A stretch of DNA of 64,000 nucleotides from Pseudonocardia sediminis (GCF_004217185.1 NZ_SHKL01000001.1:4462001-4526000), one strand, 5' to 3'; positions 25,475 to 33,996 are shown, counted from the first letter of the stretch. Made by a program: numbers and translations. The notes: generated by a model from the letters alone, not told the origin.

Positions 25475-26383
25475 TCAGGCCGGGACGGGGGTGGTGACGG
25501 CGCTGACCAGGGCCAGTGCCGCGCGCAGGTCGTCGACCCGGGTGACGGTCCCCGGCAGGGTCACCGCGCTCCATCCCGGACCGGCGGCGAGCACGACGTC
25601 GGTGTGCTCGGTCAGCCCGGACACCTGCTCGGACCGGGCCGTGTCGGGCCGTTGCGACCACACCGCGACCGCCGAGGGGCGCAGCCGGGCCGCGGCGTGC
25701 AACAACGCCGTGTCCGGCACTGTCGCCCCGAGCATCCGGACCGGGACCCGGCGCTCGGCCAGCGCCGCGTGCAACACGTCGAACCCGAGCGTGTGGTGCT
25801 CGTCGGCCGCGCAGGCGAGCAGGACCGGACGGTCCCCCGGGGCGTCCGGCGGGGCGCCGAGGCGGCGCAGACAGGTGGCCAGCACCCAGCTCAGCAGCAG
25901 CTGCGAGTCGGCGCAGCCGCCGTCGTCGGCGACGAGCGGGTCGAGACCGTCTAGGGCCGGGAGGCCGAGCTGCTCCCAGGTGGCGAGCACCCCGCGCTCG
26001 TCCAGGCCGGCCGTCACGATCTCGGTGGCGGCGACGGAGTCGAGCCGGACCGCGGCCGCCACCAGCGCCGCGACCGGTGAGGCCGCGGCGGCGGGCCGTA
26101 CGACCGCGGCGGCGGGAGGTCCGGTGCGGCGCTGGCTGCGGACCAGCTCGGCGGCGGCGGTCAGCACGACCCCGCTGTCGACCAGGCTGCGTATCGCGTC
26201 GAGCTCGGCGACGTCGGTCGCGGTGTAGCGGCGGTGCCGGCCCGGGTCGTGCCCGGCGGGACCGATCCCGTAGCGGCGGCTCCAGCTGCGCAGCGTCGCC
26301 GGCGACACCCCCATCCGGCGCGCCACCGCAGCGGTCGACCACAGGGGCCCCGGTTGCTCGGTCTCGCCGGCGGTCGTCGTCAT
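25475..26383 (-). CDS. MerR-type regulator with cobalamin-binding domain
   Basis: A 302-residue regulator. The N-terminal MerR HTH is WSTAAVARRMGVSPATLRSW then YGIGPAGHDPGRHRRYTA. A helical bundle follows, then a B12-binding Rossmann domain with the E-x-H-x-x-G motif (DEHHTLGFDVLHAAL) supplying the lower-ligand His. The layout matches CarH/LitR light sensors. However, the W-x9-E-H motif that binds adenosylcobalamin's upper face is not seen (the bundle has LLLSWVLATCLRRLG). It may sense another cobalamin form or act as a light-independent repressor. Stand-alone; divergent from the WhiB gene. Confidence 0.82.
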   Translation of the reverse strand: MTTTAGETEQPGPLWSTAAVARRMGVSPATLRSWSRRYGIGPAGHDPGRHRRYTATDVAELDAIRSLVDSGVVLTAAAELVRSQRRTGPPAAAVVRPAAAASPVAALVAAAVRLDSVAATEIVTAGLDERGVLATWEQLGLPALDGLDPLVADDGGCADSQLLLSWVLATCLRRLGAPPDAPGDRPVLLACAADEHHTLGFDVLHAALAERRVPVRMLGATVPDTALLHAAARLRPSAVAVWSQRPDTARSEQVSGLTEHTDVVLAAGPGWSAVTLPGTVTRVDDLRAALALVSAVTTPVPA

Positions 26384-26672
26384 GGAGACAAGTGTCGCTC
26401 ATCGCGGCCCGTCACAAGCGATTTGGGTACGGCCGGTGATCAGGGGACCGGGGTCACGCGGCCGCCACGTTGCCGCCGTGCACCGCTTGTGCAACGGTAT
26501 GGATCGGGTCGGGACGCGGGCGGTGCGGTGCACCGCGAGCGCCCAGGGCCCGGATTCGGTGCGGTGGTTCCGTCCGCCCACCCGGTCGTCGACGTCCCGG
26601 ACCCGGCGGCAGAGGAACACGAGACCGGTGTCGCGCCGGACGACGCGACACCGTGACGATGGAGGGCCCGAC

Positions 26673-27119
26673 ATGGCCGACGTCCGACGACTTCCCCTAC
26701 CCGTGACCCAGATCTGGGACTGGCAGATGCGCGCGGCGTGCCGCGACCTCGACAGCGAGCTGTTCTTCCACCCGTCGAACGAGCGTGGCCCCGCCGCGAA
26801 CGCGCGAGACCGTGCGGCGAAGGTCGTGTGCTCCGGCTGCCCCGTTCTCGAGGAGTGCCGCAGCCATGCGCTCGACGTGCACGAGCCCTACGGCGTGTGG
26901 GGTGGCCTCACCGCCCGCGAGCGGGAGACCATCCTGCGACGCTCCTACCAGCGCACGCCCCTGTCCGAGCTGTCCGGGACCGATCGGCCCGAGGTCGTCG
27001 ACCTCTCGGCGACCGGCCTGGCCGAGGACACCGGCGCCGGCGGTATCGACCACGACGGTGCCGGCGACGACGACGGTGGCGACTGGGCCGAGCACCTCCC
27101 GAGCCTCATGCGGGGCTGA
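26673..27119 (+). CDS. WhiB-family [4Fe-4S] regulator
   Basis: A 148-residue Wbl protein. Four conserved cysteines are at residues 23, 53, 56 and 62 (AACRDLD, VVCSGCPVLEEC) and would hold a 4Fe-4S cluster. The turn motif YGVWGGLTARERE follows. The C-terminal tail (residues 105-148) is acidic and Gly/Asp-rich, longer than in small WhiB1-type proteins. It likely binds the principal sigma factor region 4 and responds to redox or nitric oxide. The 3' end overlaps the convergent STAS gene by 14 bases. Confidence 0.9.
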   Translation: MADVRRLPLPVTQIWDWQMRAACRDLDSELFFHPSNERGPAANARDRAAKVVCSGCPVLEECRSHALDVHEPYGVWGGLTARERETILRRSYQRTPLSELSGTDRPEVVDLSATGLAEDTGAGGIDHDGAGDDDGGDWAEHLPSLMRG

Positions 27120-27654
27120 CGAGGTGGTCGTGGCAGCGGACCGCCGGCGCTGAGATCCGCAGCCGGCGACCCGCCGTCCGGACGGCGCACACGCCGCACC
27201 GGCGATGGGGACCGAGGGTGAGATGGTCCAGCGACGCCGTCACCCGGGCGCGTTCCTGCCGCATCTCCTCCGCGAACGCCCACCCGGGCCCGTCGGCCGC
27301 GGACACGACACCACGCCCCGGCCCGTCGTCGGCCCACCCGCAGCACGCCAGGGACCGCGCGGCGACGGTCCCCCGTTCCGCCGCGATCCACACCGGCGTC
27401 CCGGCCGCCGAGGCGCGGCCCCGGGCCTCGGCCAGGACGCCCACGCCGCACGCGCCGAGGAATGTCACCGCGCCGAGGTCGATCACGGCCTCACCGGGGG
27501 TGACGGGGTCGGCCACGCCGGTCAGTGCCGCGGCCAGGTCCGGCGTCGTGGCCAGGTCGATCTCACCGCCCACGGTGACCAGCCGGATGTGGGGGCGCAG
27601 ACGGGTGGTACGGACGATCAGGCAGGAACGGTCCTGTGTCATGTGAGGGTCCAT
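27106..27654 (-). CDS. STAS-domain protein with Cys at the phospho-site
   Basis: A 182-residue protein with one STAS domain in the first 105 residues (RLVTVGGEIDLATTPDLAAAL, VIDLGAVTFLGACGVGVLAEA). The serine of D-A-S-G is Cys (G-A-C-G), so a redox switch instead of phosphorylation is conceivable. The C-terminal 75 residues are extra and Cys/His-containing (CCGW, CGVCAV, RCHDH), perhaps metal-binding. ATG 27654 has GAGGGG seven bases upstream and is preferred to ATG 27642. Confidence 0.72.
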   Translation of the reverse strand: MDPHMTQDRSCLIVRTTRLRPHIRLVTVGGEIDLATTPDLAAALTGVADPVTPGEAVIDLGAVTFLGACGVGVLAEARGRASAAGTPVWIAAERGTVAARSLACCGWADDGPGRGVVSAADGPGWAFAEEMRQERARVTASLDHLTLGPHRRCGVCAVRTAGRRLRISAPAVRCHDHLVSPA

Positions 27655-27802
27655 GTGTCGGCCCCTCGCGGGTGGGGGCTCGGAAGGGGACACATGGCCG
27701 CTTGTTCGACCACGGTGGTTACCGGGGTGGGCAGTCTCGCTCGCCCGCCGCATCGCGTCACGTGGTGCGCACTCCCCGCCCGCGACACCTGCCCCGCAAC
27801 TC

Positions 27803-28606
27803 CTACCGGCGGGAGTTCTGCGGAGCGACCCCCGCCGGGGACGGGGCCCCGGTCCGCCCGCCGACGGTCCGCTCGGCCGGTTCCGCACGCGTACCGGTCC
27901 TGCTCTCGGAGACCAGCCAGCGGGCGACGGAGATCAGTTTGACGTTCGTGTCCTGCGACGAGCTGACGAGCATCCGGAAGGCCTGGTCCTCGTCGACCCC
28001 GAAACGCTCCATCAGGATCCCCTTCGCCTGCCCGATCACGTCGCGGGTCTCCAGGGCGTCGGTGAGGTTCGCGGCGTGCCCGGCCCCGTAGAGCAGCAGC
28101 GCGGCCTGGGCACCGAACAGCTCGGCCAGGAACCGCGCGGAGTCGTCGAAGACGTCCGGGGTGCACGAGTAGAGGTTGAGCGCGGCCCGGGTGATCCCCT
28201 TCACCGAGAGCTCGACCGACATCATCGCCCGGTAGCCGTACTCCACGGCGTGGGGCGCGAAGGCCGGCCAGCGCGACGCGTCGGGGTCGGCGGCCAGGTC
28301 CCGGGCGACGACGACCCCGTTCTCCGGGGGCTGGTCGATCGCGGTGATGCACGGGCCTTCGTGGAGCTCGGTCTGGAGCCGGTCCAGACGGAGGACGTCG
28401 TCACCGGACGGGCTGCGCGAGTCGATCCGGCCGCTGCCGTAGGTCAGTGAGATGCCGCCCGCGTCCGCCCCGGGCACCGTCTGCACGGCGGCGACCACGA
28501 TCTGGGTCACCGTGTGGTCGAGATCGTCGATGCTCCGCCGGGCGATGAGGCCGTGTGCCGCGTGACGCAGAGCGGTGACGATGTCATCCCGCTGGTGGGC
28601 GTGCAT
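27803..28606 (-). CDS. GAF-ANTAR regulator 3
   Basis: About 267 residues. GAF domain: TVPGADAGGISLTYGSGRID, TELHEGPCITAIDQPPENGV, YRAMMSVELSVKGITRAALN. ANTAR domain: RDVIGQAKGILMERFGVDED and NVKLISVARWLVSES. The ANTAR pattern GQAKGILM is canonical, so RNA antitermination is the expected activity. The C-terminal tail is 40 residues of low complexity. It does not sit in an operon with the other two GAF-ANTAR genes and is only distantly similar to them. Confidence 0.85.
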   Translation of the reverse strand: MHAHQRDDIVTALRHAAHGLIARRSIDDLDHTVTQIVVAAVQTVPGADAGGISLTYGSGRIDSRSPSGDDVLRLDRLQTELHEGPCITAIDQPPENGVVVARDLAADPDASRWPAFAPHAVEYGYRAMMSVELSVKGITRAALNLYSCTPDVFDDSARFLAELFGAQAALLLYGAGHAANLTDALETRDVIGQAKGILMERFGVDEDQAFRMLVSSSQDTNVKLISVARWLVSESRTGTRAEPAERTVGGRTGAPSPAGVAPQNSRR

Positions 28607-28801
28607 GGATGTGGCCCCGATTCCTCGCGAGAGAACGGGACCGGCGGAGACGCACGGGGGCGACCGCCGGTCCGTGTCCGACGAGCGGCGAGGGACCGGA
28701 CCGCTTGCGCACAACCGTACCGGGTCGGAGACCGGTCGGGCACGGCCGTCGCCGGGCGGTCGGGCGTGGCCCGGCCGTCCGCCCCGGACGGACGAGGGCG
28801 G

Positions 28802-29260
28802 TCAGCCCGCCGAGGCCTCCTTGAACATGCCGCTCACGTCGACCGGGCCGGCGGTGGTCCGCACCGGCTCGGGAGCGGGACTCCCGTCCTGCTCGGCCGC
28901 CGGTGCGCCGTCGTCGGCCCGGTTGTCGTAGGCCTCCACCACGGCGTTCGGGATCCGTCCACGCTCGGAGAGCTCGAACCCGTTGGCCAGTGCCCACTGC
29001 CGGATCTCGGCGGTCTGGCGCCGCGTCGTCGCCGACGAGCGGACCGGGGCGGACCGGGGTGCGCTCGCAGCGGTCACGGCTCCGCCCGTGGGGCGCCGGG
29101 CCGCGCCGACGAACGGGGCCAGGGCGTCACGCAGCTCCGCCGCGTGCGCGGCCGTCAGGTCGATCTCGAACGTCGAGCCCTCGAGCGAGAACGACACCGT
29201 CTCGTCGGCCACTCCCCCGTCGAGGTCGTCGACCAGCTGCACGGACTCCACTCGGGCCAT
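28802..29260 (-). CDS. Lsr2-family nucleoid protein
   Basis: A 152-residue Lsr2-like protein. N-terminal oligomerisation domain: VQLVDDLDGGVADETVSFSL then EIDLTAAHAAELRDALAPFV. C-terminal DNA-binding domain: IRQWALANGFELSERGRIPN, whose RGR loop enters the minor groove of AT-rich DNA. A 35-residue Pro/Ala/Asp-rich tail follows, longer than in housekeeping Lsr2, so this may be a second, specialised copy. Known role: silencing of foreign or AT-rich genes. It follows the sulfotransferase gene on the same strand after 56 bases. Confidence 0.88.
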   Translation of the reverse strand: MARVESVQLVDDLDGGVADETVSFSLEGSTFEIDLTAAHAAELRDALAPFVGAARRPTGGAVTAASAPRSAPVRSSATTRRQTAEIRQWALANGFELSERGRIPNAVVEAYDNRADDGAPAAEQDGSPAPEPVRTTAGPVDVSGMFKEASAG

Positions 29261-29316
29261 TCCCACACTCCACTCCGTCACCGCGCCCCCGCGATCACCG
29301 GTGGCACCCGCCGATT

Positions 29317-30120
29317 CTAGGGAGCACCTCGGTGCCGCCAGTCGTCCAGGTCCCACGAGGTGAGCGCCTCGACCCGGGCCACGTCGTCGGCGAAGTACGG
29401 CAGCGCCGCGTCGCGTTCGGACGGCGTCGGGCCCGACGTCCGGCCCGACACGTCCGGGCGGACGTTGTGCCGCGGCACCCCGGTCACCACGCCCGTCCCG
29501 ACGCCGAGGAACGCGCACACCCGGTCCGCGGTGCCGGCCGGGGCGTCGCGCAGCTCGCGGTAGCGCAGCAGCAGCACCTGCTCGCGGGGGAACAGCGAGA
29601 ACAGGTGCTCGAGCTGCTCGCCGTAGCGGCCCTGCGCGGTGTAGTGCCAGAAGTGCGCCCAGCCGTCGGCGATCCGCTGCTTCTCCCGCTCCAGTGCCGC
29701 GACGAAGTCCCCCTCCGGTTCCAGGCCGGCACCGCGCAGGTGGGCCCAGTTGGAGTGCGCGCGCTCGACCGGGTCCCGCAGGACCGCGACCAGCCGGGCC
29801 GCGGGCAGGAGGTCACGGATCCTGCGCTGCGCGTCGCGGTCGTAGAGGTAGAACACCGTCGACTCGCCGCAGAGCGCGTCCGGGGCGGCGGCGTCGAAGA
29901 GCGCCTCGTAGTCCTCGCGGCGCCAGATGTGCTCACCCCAGGTCGGGACGTCACCCGGTCCGCCCCCGGAGCTCGGCGGCGGGCCGTCGGTGAGGAAGAA
30001 CTTCGGCTCCTTCGGTGTGGACAGGAACAGGCCCGGGTGCGTGCTCAGCGCGTTGTGCAGCGCCGAGGTGCCGCACTTGGGCGCGCCGAGCAGCAGGAAG
30101 TCGGGCGGGCGCGGCGTCAT
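29317..30120 (-). CDS. PAPS-dependent sulfotransferase
   Basis: A 267-residue enzyme of the Sulfotransfer_1/3 type. The 5'-phosphosulfate loop is LLLGAPKCGTSALHNAL, the 3'-phosphate motif is VAVLRDPVERAHSNWAHLR, and KEPKFFLTDG is typical of glycan/heparan-like sulfotransferases. No membrane anchor. It uses PAPS made by the APS kinase two genes upstream. ATG 30120 overlaps the preceding stop (ATGA). Acceptor probably a carbohydrate, given the glycosidase-like protein between it and cysC (inference). Confidence 0.88.
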   Translation of the reverse strand: MTPRPPDFLLLGAPKCGTSALHNALSTHPGLFLSTPKEPKFFLTDGPPPSSGGGPGDVPTWGEHIWRREDYEALFDAAAPDALCGESTVFYLYDRDAQRRIRDLLPAARLVAVLRDPVERAHSNWAHLRGAGLEPEGDFVAALEREKQRIADGWAHFWHYTAQGRYGEQLEHLFSLFPREQVLLLRYRELRDAPAGTADRVCAFLGVGTGVVTGVPRHNVRPDVSGRTSGPTPSERDAALPYFADDVARVEALTSWDLDDWRHRGAP

Positions 30121-31061
30121 ACCGTCGCCGTCGGCCGCCGGCCCGCCGAGCGCACCGGCGGGAGCAGCAGCTCGGTCCGCAGCTCGTGGGCGCCGTCGGC
30201 GCGGGTGCCCTCGTAGTAGAGGCGGTAGCCGTCGTCGTCCAGGGGCAGCACGCTCAGGTAGCGCAGCCCGTGCGCGCCGTGCGGGGACTGCGCGACGGGC
30301 TCGGACCCCTGCGCGGTGAACACGCCGCCGATGTCGTCGGCGTAGGCCAGGCCGGTGCGCTCCTCCCAGTTCTCCGCCGCGGTGGCGCGGCCGTCGTAGG
30401 TGGCGGCCCACCGGCCGTCGACCGGGAAGACCGCGCTGACCCGGACCCCGCGGGAGTCCCACTGCCCGGCGCGCGGGGACAGGGCGGTGCCCTCGTGACG
30501 CCACGCGAGCCCGTCGTCGCTGGTGTAGTGCTCGGTGGTCATCCGGTCCTCGTGCTCGGGGACGTCGAGCGGGTGGACCGACGCCCACAGGTGCCAGACG
30601 CCGTCCTCCAGGAGGATCACCGGGTCCTTGACCGCGTGCAGGTCGTCGCCGGGCAGCACGGTCCGCGCCGTCGCGTCGGCGAGCTGCTCGGGGGTGTCGG
30701 CCTCGAGCACGTCGACCCACCAGTGCTTGGTGCCCGGGGTGGCACAGCTGACGTAGAGGCGCCACCGGCCCTCCGGCGTGCGGACGAGCGCCGGGCGCTC
30801 CAGCGACTCCGCGCCGAAGCGGTGCTTGGTCACCCGCGTGACGTCGGTGAACCGGATCCCGTCGGTGGAGCGGGCGACGACGGTGGCGAGCCCGCGCCCC
30901 TCCCCGAGCGGTGCACGCGTGCGGTAGGCCAGGACGTAGCCGCCGTCGGCGAGGACGACGGTGGGGGCGCCGACCCAGTTGCCGGCGCCGGCACCGGGGG
31001 GCTCGACGGCCACCGCGGCGTCGGTCCAGCGCGGGATCGGCAGCAGGGACGGTGTGCTCAC
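30117..31061 (-). CDS. Five-bladed beta-propeller glycosidase-like protein
   Basis: A 314-residue protein without a signal peptide. It has repeated W/Y-rich blade motifs typical of GH43/GH32/GH130 folds: WVGAPTVVLADGGYVLAYRT, ERPALVRTPEGRWRLYVSC, AVKDPVILLEDGVWHLWAS and WDSRGVRVSAVFPVDGRWAA. The RP-A and KDP positions are where such families carry catalytic or metal acids, but family membership cannot be fixed by eye. It lies between the sulfotransferase and cysC genes with a 4-base overlap. It may cut, phosphorolyse or only bind the sulfated glycan. Confidence 0.65.
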   Translation of the reverse strand: MSTPSLLPIPRWTDAAVAVEPPGAGAGNWVGAPTVVLADGGYVLAYRTRAPLGEGRGLATVVARSTDGIRFTDVTRVTKHRFGAESLERPALVRTPEGRWRLYVSCATPGTKHWWVDVLEADTPEQLADATARTVLPGDDLHAVKDPVILLEDGVWHLWASVHPLDVPEHEDRMTTEHYTSDDGLAWRHEGTALSPRAGQWDSRGVRVSAVFPVDGRWAATYDGRATAAENWEERTGLAYADDIGGVFTAQGSEPVAQSPHGAHGLRYLSVLPLDDDGYRLYYEGTRADGAHELRTELLLPPVRSAGRRPTATV

Positions 31062-31062
31062 G

Positions 31063-31668
31063 TCAGGACTCCTCGGGTGCGGCCGGACCGGCGAGCCCGG
31101 CCCGGCGCAGGTGCGTGACCAGCAGCGAGACCGACTCGTCGACGGCCTGCTCGTGGGCGGGGATCACCAGCTCGGGGGCGAGCGGGATCTCGTAGGGGTC
31201 GTCGACGCCGGTCAGCCCGCTGATCTCGCCGACCCGCTGACGGGCGTAGAGGCCCTTGACGTCGCGCTCGGAGGCCACGTCCACCGGGGTGGAGACGTGC
31301 ACCTCCTGGTAGACGGTGCCCCCGGCGGCGTGCGTGGCGCGGACCTCGTCGCGGACGTCGCGGAACGGCGCGATCGCCGACACCAGCACCAGGACGCCGT
31401 TGCGGGCCAGCAGCTCCGCCACCCACCCGATCCGCCGGATGTTGATCGCCCGGTCGTCGCGGGAGTAGCCGCGGGCGGCGGCGAGGTGCGGGCGTACCGC
31501 GTCCCCGTCGAGCACCTCGACCCGCAGCCCGCCGGCGCGCAGGACGGACTCGCAGCCGTGCGCGATCGTCGACTTCCCGGCGCTCGGGAGCCCGGTCAGC
31601 CAGACGGTCGCGCCGCGCTGGGTGACGGGCGCGGACGGGGCGGGATGGAACATGGTGGTGTCGGACAT
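31063..31668 (-). CDS. cysC: Adenylyl-sulfate (APS) kinase
   Basis: A 201-residue APS kinase. Walker A GLPSAGKST lies at residues 26-34; LDGDAVRPHL, RAINIRRIGWVAELLARNG, APFRDVRDEVR and VHVSTPVDVASERDVKGLY match the CysC domain. It phosphorylates APS to PAPS. GGAGG seven bases upstream supports the ATG. No cysD/cysN (ATP sulfurylase) genes lie in the window, so APS must come from elsewhere. Its place in a sulfotransferase operon indicates dedicated PAPS supply rather than assimilation. Confidence 0.92.
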   Translation of the reverse strand: MSDTTMFHPAPSAPVTQRGATVWLTGLPSAGKSTIAHGCESVLRAGGLRVEVLDGDAVRPHLAAARGYSRDDRAINIRRIGWVAELLARNGVLVLVSAIAPFRDVRDEVRATHAAGGTVYQEVHVSTPVDVASERDVKGLYARQRVGEISGLTGVDDPYEIPLAPELVIPAHEQAVDESVSLLVTHLRRAGLAGPAAPEES

Positions 31669-31718
31669 CGGCGGTCCTCCGGGTCGTCAGCGGGGACGGT
31701 CGTGGCGGGTCTGCGGGA

Positions 31719-32819
31719 TCAGACGGTGACTCCGGAGAACAGCAGCACCGCCAGCCCGAGCCCGACGCCGAGGTTGACCACGGTCGCCGAGGCGAACACC
31801 GCGATCGGACGCCAGCCGGCCTCGCGCAGCGGCGCCACCCGGAACTCCAGCCCGATCGAGACGAACGCCAGGATCAGGAACATCGTCCGGAAGTCGTTCA
31901 CGATCTCGATCGCCGGCTTCGCCGCGGCCGAGCCGAGGACGCTGCCGTAGATCGTCGCGATGATCGAGGCGGCGAGGAAGCCGAGCACGAACTTCGGGAA
32001 CCGCTCCCAGAACTCGCGCAGCCCGGGCCGGGCGGCCGAGCCGGAGCGCTCGACCTTCAGCGCGAAGTACGCCGTCAACGCCACCGCGACGACGCCGAGC
32101 AGCGCGTTCTGGGTGGTCTTGACGATGGTGGCGATCTGCAGCGCCTCCTCGCCGACGATCGCCCCGGCCGCGCTGACGGCGGCGGTGGTGTCGATGTTGC
32201 CGCCGATCCAGGCCCCGGCCACCGGAGCCGGGAGCCCCAGCCAGCCGACGGCCGCGGGCAGGAAGAAGATCGACGGGATCGCGAAGATGATCACCAGGCT
32301 CGCGGTGTAGGCGAGCTGTTCCTTCTTCGCCTGGACCGCACCGGCGGCGGCGATCGCGGCACTGACGCCACAGATCGACACCGCCGACGCCAGCAGCGCG
32401 CGGAGCTTGTCGTCGACGCCCAGGCGCCCGGCCAGCCACCAGGTGAAGCCGAACACCACGGTGATCAGCACGAGGGCCTGCAGCACCGCCGGCCCGGCCG
32501 CGCCGACGATCACCGAGAAGTTGATCGACGCACCGAGCAGCACCAGGCCGGTCTTGATGAAGAACTCGGTCCGGAACCCGGCGGCGAGCCGCTCGCGCAC
32601 CCCGAGCAGGGTGAGCACGACGTTGCCGAGCAGGCCGAGCGCGATCGCGTAGATCGGGTACTCGATGGCCCCGGCCAGTCCCTCGAACGCGCTGCCCTCG
32701 GCGGCGTCGGGGACGGTCTGTTCGAGGAACCGGACGAGCGCGCCGATCGCGACGACGACGGCGACGCCGCCGATCGCCCAGACGGTCGTGTTCCGCTGCG
32801 CGGTCCGCTGGTCGGTCAC
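31719..32819 (-). CDS. YeiH/UPF0324 family putative sulfate exporter
   Basis: A 366-residue membrane protein with about ten helices, of the PF03601 family annotated as putative sulfate exporters. Recognisable blocks: LVLLGASINFSVIVGAAG, ASAVSICGVSAAIAAAGAVQ, GAWIGGNIDTTAAVSAAGA, IATIVKTTQNALLGVVAVAL. GTG 32819 overlaps the stop of the small upstream gene (GTGA); a GTG at 32831 is less likely. In this operon it could balance sulfate or sulfite set free by the sulfation/organosulfur pathways (inference). Confidence 0.85.
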   Translation of the reverse strand: MTDQRTAQRNTTVWAIGGVAVVVAIGALVRFLEQTVPDAAEGSAFEGLAGAIEYPIYAIALGLLGNVVLTLLGVRERLAAGFRTEFFIKTGLVLLGASINFSVIVGAAGPAVLQALVLITVVFGFTWWLAGRLGVDDKLRALLASAVSICGVSAAIAAAGAVQAKKEQLAYTASLVIIFAIPSIFFLPAAVGWLGLPAPVAGAWIGGNIDTTAAVSAAGAIVGEEALQIATIVKTTQNALLGVVAVALTAYFALKVERSGSAARPGLREFWERFPKFVLGFLAASIIATIYGSVLGSAAAKPAIEIVNDFRTMFLILAFVSIGLEFRVAPLREAGWRPIAVFASATVVNLGVGLGLAVLLFSGVTV

Positions 32820-32968
32820 GGGACCAGCCACCCGGGCCAGACGCCGGCCAGGACCAGGGCCAGCAGGACGAGACCGACGACGGTCGCCGCCCAGTCCTCG
32901 TTCAGCGCGAGACGGCGCTGGGCCGGGACGGCATCGGGTCCCGGGTCGGAGTCGGCGGGACGGCTCAT
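32816..32968 (-). CDS. Small membrane protein coupled to the YeiH exporter
   Basis: A 50-residue protein: a charged 25-residue start, then one hydrophobic helix (DWAATVVGLVLLALVLAG) and a short end VWPGWLVP. Its stop overlaps the exporter's start. Long-form members of the exporter family begin with a similar ...EDW-a-hydrophobic-helix segment (recollection), so this may be that first helix encoded as a separate subunit. Too short for most gene callers. Confidence 0.6.
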   Translation of the reverse strand: MSRPADSDPGPDAVPAQRRLALNEDWAATVVGLVLLALVLAGVWPGWLVP

Positions 32969-33105
32969 CGCCGGGCTCCCGCCGTGGGGGCGGCGGTGGT
33001 CGTGCGAGATGACACGGGAGTTCCTTCGAGGGCGCGTCGGGACGCCGGCGGGCGCACGGCCGTCCCGGGGCGGGCGGTGGTCGTCGGGCGGCCGGACGGC
33101 CGCGG

Positions 33106-33225
33106 TCAGCGACAGAGCTCGTCGAACGCGTGCGACCGCCGTGACGGCCAGAACTCCTCGAGATGGGTGACCAGGCGCCGGGCCATCGCCGGACCCGCGG
33201 GGTACGGCGGGCGGGGCGAGGTCAT
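33106..33225 (-). CDS. Candidate Cys leader peptide upstream of sulfation operon (39 aa)
   Basis: A short frame starting MTSPRPPYPAGPAMARRLVT and ending SRRSHAFDELCR-stop. The last codons are TGT CGC TGA, matching the TGT-CGN-stop ends of the two leader peptides near 37.5 kb, and it lies 137 bases before the small membrane gene, similar to the leader-to-gene distance there. The RR-x-H and terminal CR fit the sulfur-linked leader family, but the HVDL core is missing, so confidence is limited. A shorter start (second Met) is possible. Confidence 0.4.
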   Translation of the reverse strand: MTSPRPPYPAGPAMARRLVTHLEEFWPSRRSHAFDELCR

Positions 33226-33318
33226 CGACCCATCGTGAGCCGACCGGCCGATCGGGACAAGCGGCCGTCCGCGACACGGGACGGCCCACTCACCTGTCCG
33301 GACAGGCCGTCCTGCAGG

Positions 33319-33906
33319 TCACACGGGCGGCATCGGGTCGTACTGGATCCCGCGCCGCACCTCCCGGGCGCGCTCGGTCCCGGCGAGCCGGGCCACCAGG
33401 TGCAGCGCCATGTCGATCCCCGCGGAGACCCCCGCGGAGGTGATCACGTCGCCGTCGTCGACGAACCGGTCCTCCGCCCGGACCTCGATCGACGGGTCGA
33501 GCGTCCCGAGCCGCTCCAGCGAGGCCCAGTGCGTGGTCGCCGGGCGGCCCGCGAGCAGTCCCGCGGCCGCGAACACCAGCGAGCCGGTGCATACGCTGGT
33601 CATCAGCGGGACCTCGGCCCGCCAGGCGCGCACCCGGTCGAGGTGTGCGGCGTCGTCGAGCTGGGGACGGGTGCCGGCGCCACCGGGGTGGAGCAGGACC
33701 TGCAGCGGCGGCGCATCGTCGAACGAGTGGTGCGCCGAGACGGTGAGTCCCTTCGCGCACCGCACCGGCTCCCCCGAGCGCGACAGGCAGGAGACGGCCC
33801 AGCCGTCCTGCGGGTGGCGCGCGGCCCAGAACGCGAGCACCTCCCAGGGGCCGATCGCGTCGAGCTCCTCGACGTCGTCGAACAGGACGATCCCGATGTG
33901 GTTCAT
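33319..33906 (-). CDS. DJ-1/PfpI family protein (isonitrile hydratase-like)
   Basis: A 195-residue protein of the DJ-1/PfpI superfamily. N-terminus IGIVLFDDVEELDAIGPWEVL and the nucleophile elbow MTSVCTGSLVFAAAGLL (reactive Cys) match the isonitrile hydratase/GlxA-type branch; ATTHWASLERLG and GVSAGIDMALHLV are also typical. There is no DNA-binding domain. It lies 90 bases after the ABC substrate-binding gene on the same strand and may belong to that operon, though its substrate is unknown. Confidence 0.8.
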   Translation of the reverse strand: MNHIGIVLFDDVEELDAIGPWEVLAFWAARHPQDGWAVSCLSRSGEPVRCAKGLTVSAHHSFDDAPPLQVLLHPGGAGTRPQLDDAAHLDRVRAWRAEVPLMTSVCTGSLVFAAAGLLAGRPATTHWASLERLGTLDPSIEVRAEDRFVDDGDVITSAGVSAGIDMALHLVARLAGTERAREVRRGIQYDPMPPV

Positions 33907-33996
33907 GCCGAGCTCCGTTCCGTGGACTCCCCGACCCGCCGTGTCCCTCACCGGGTCGTCGGGACGGGCCGGGGAGTTCCCCCGGTCAGCGCACGG

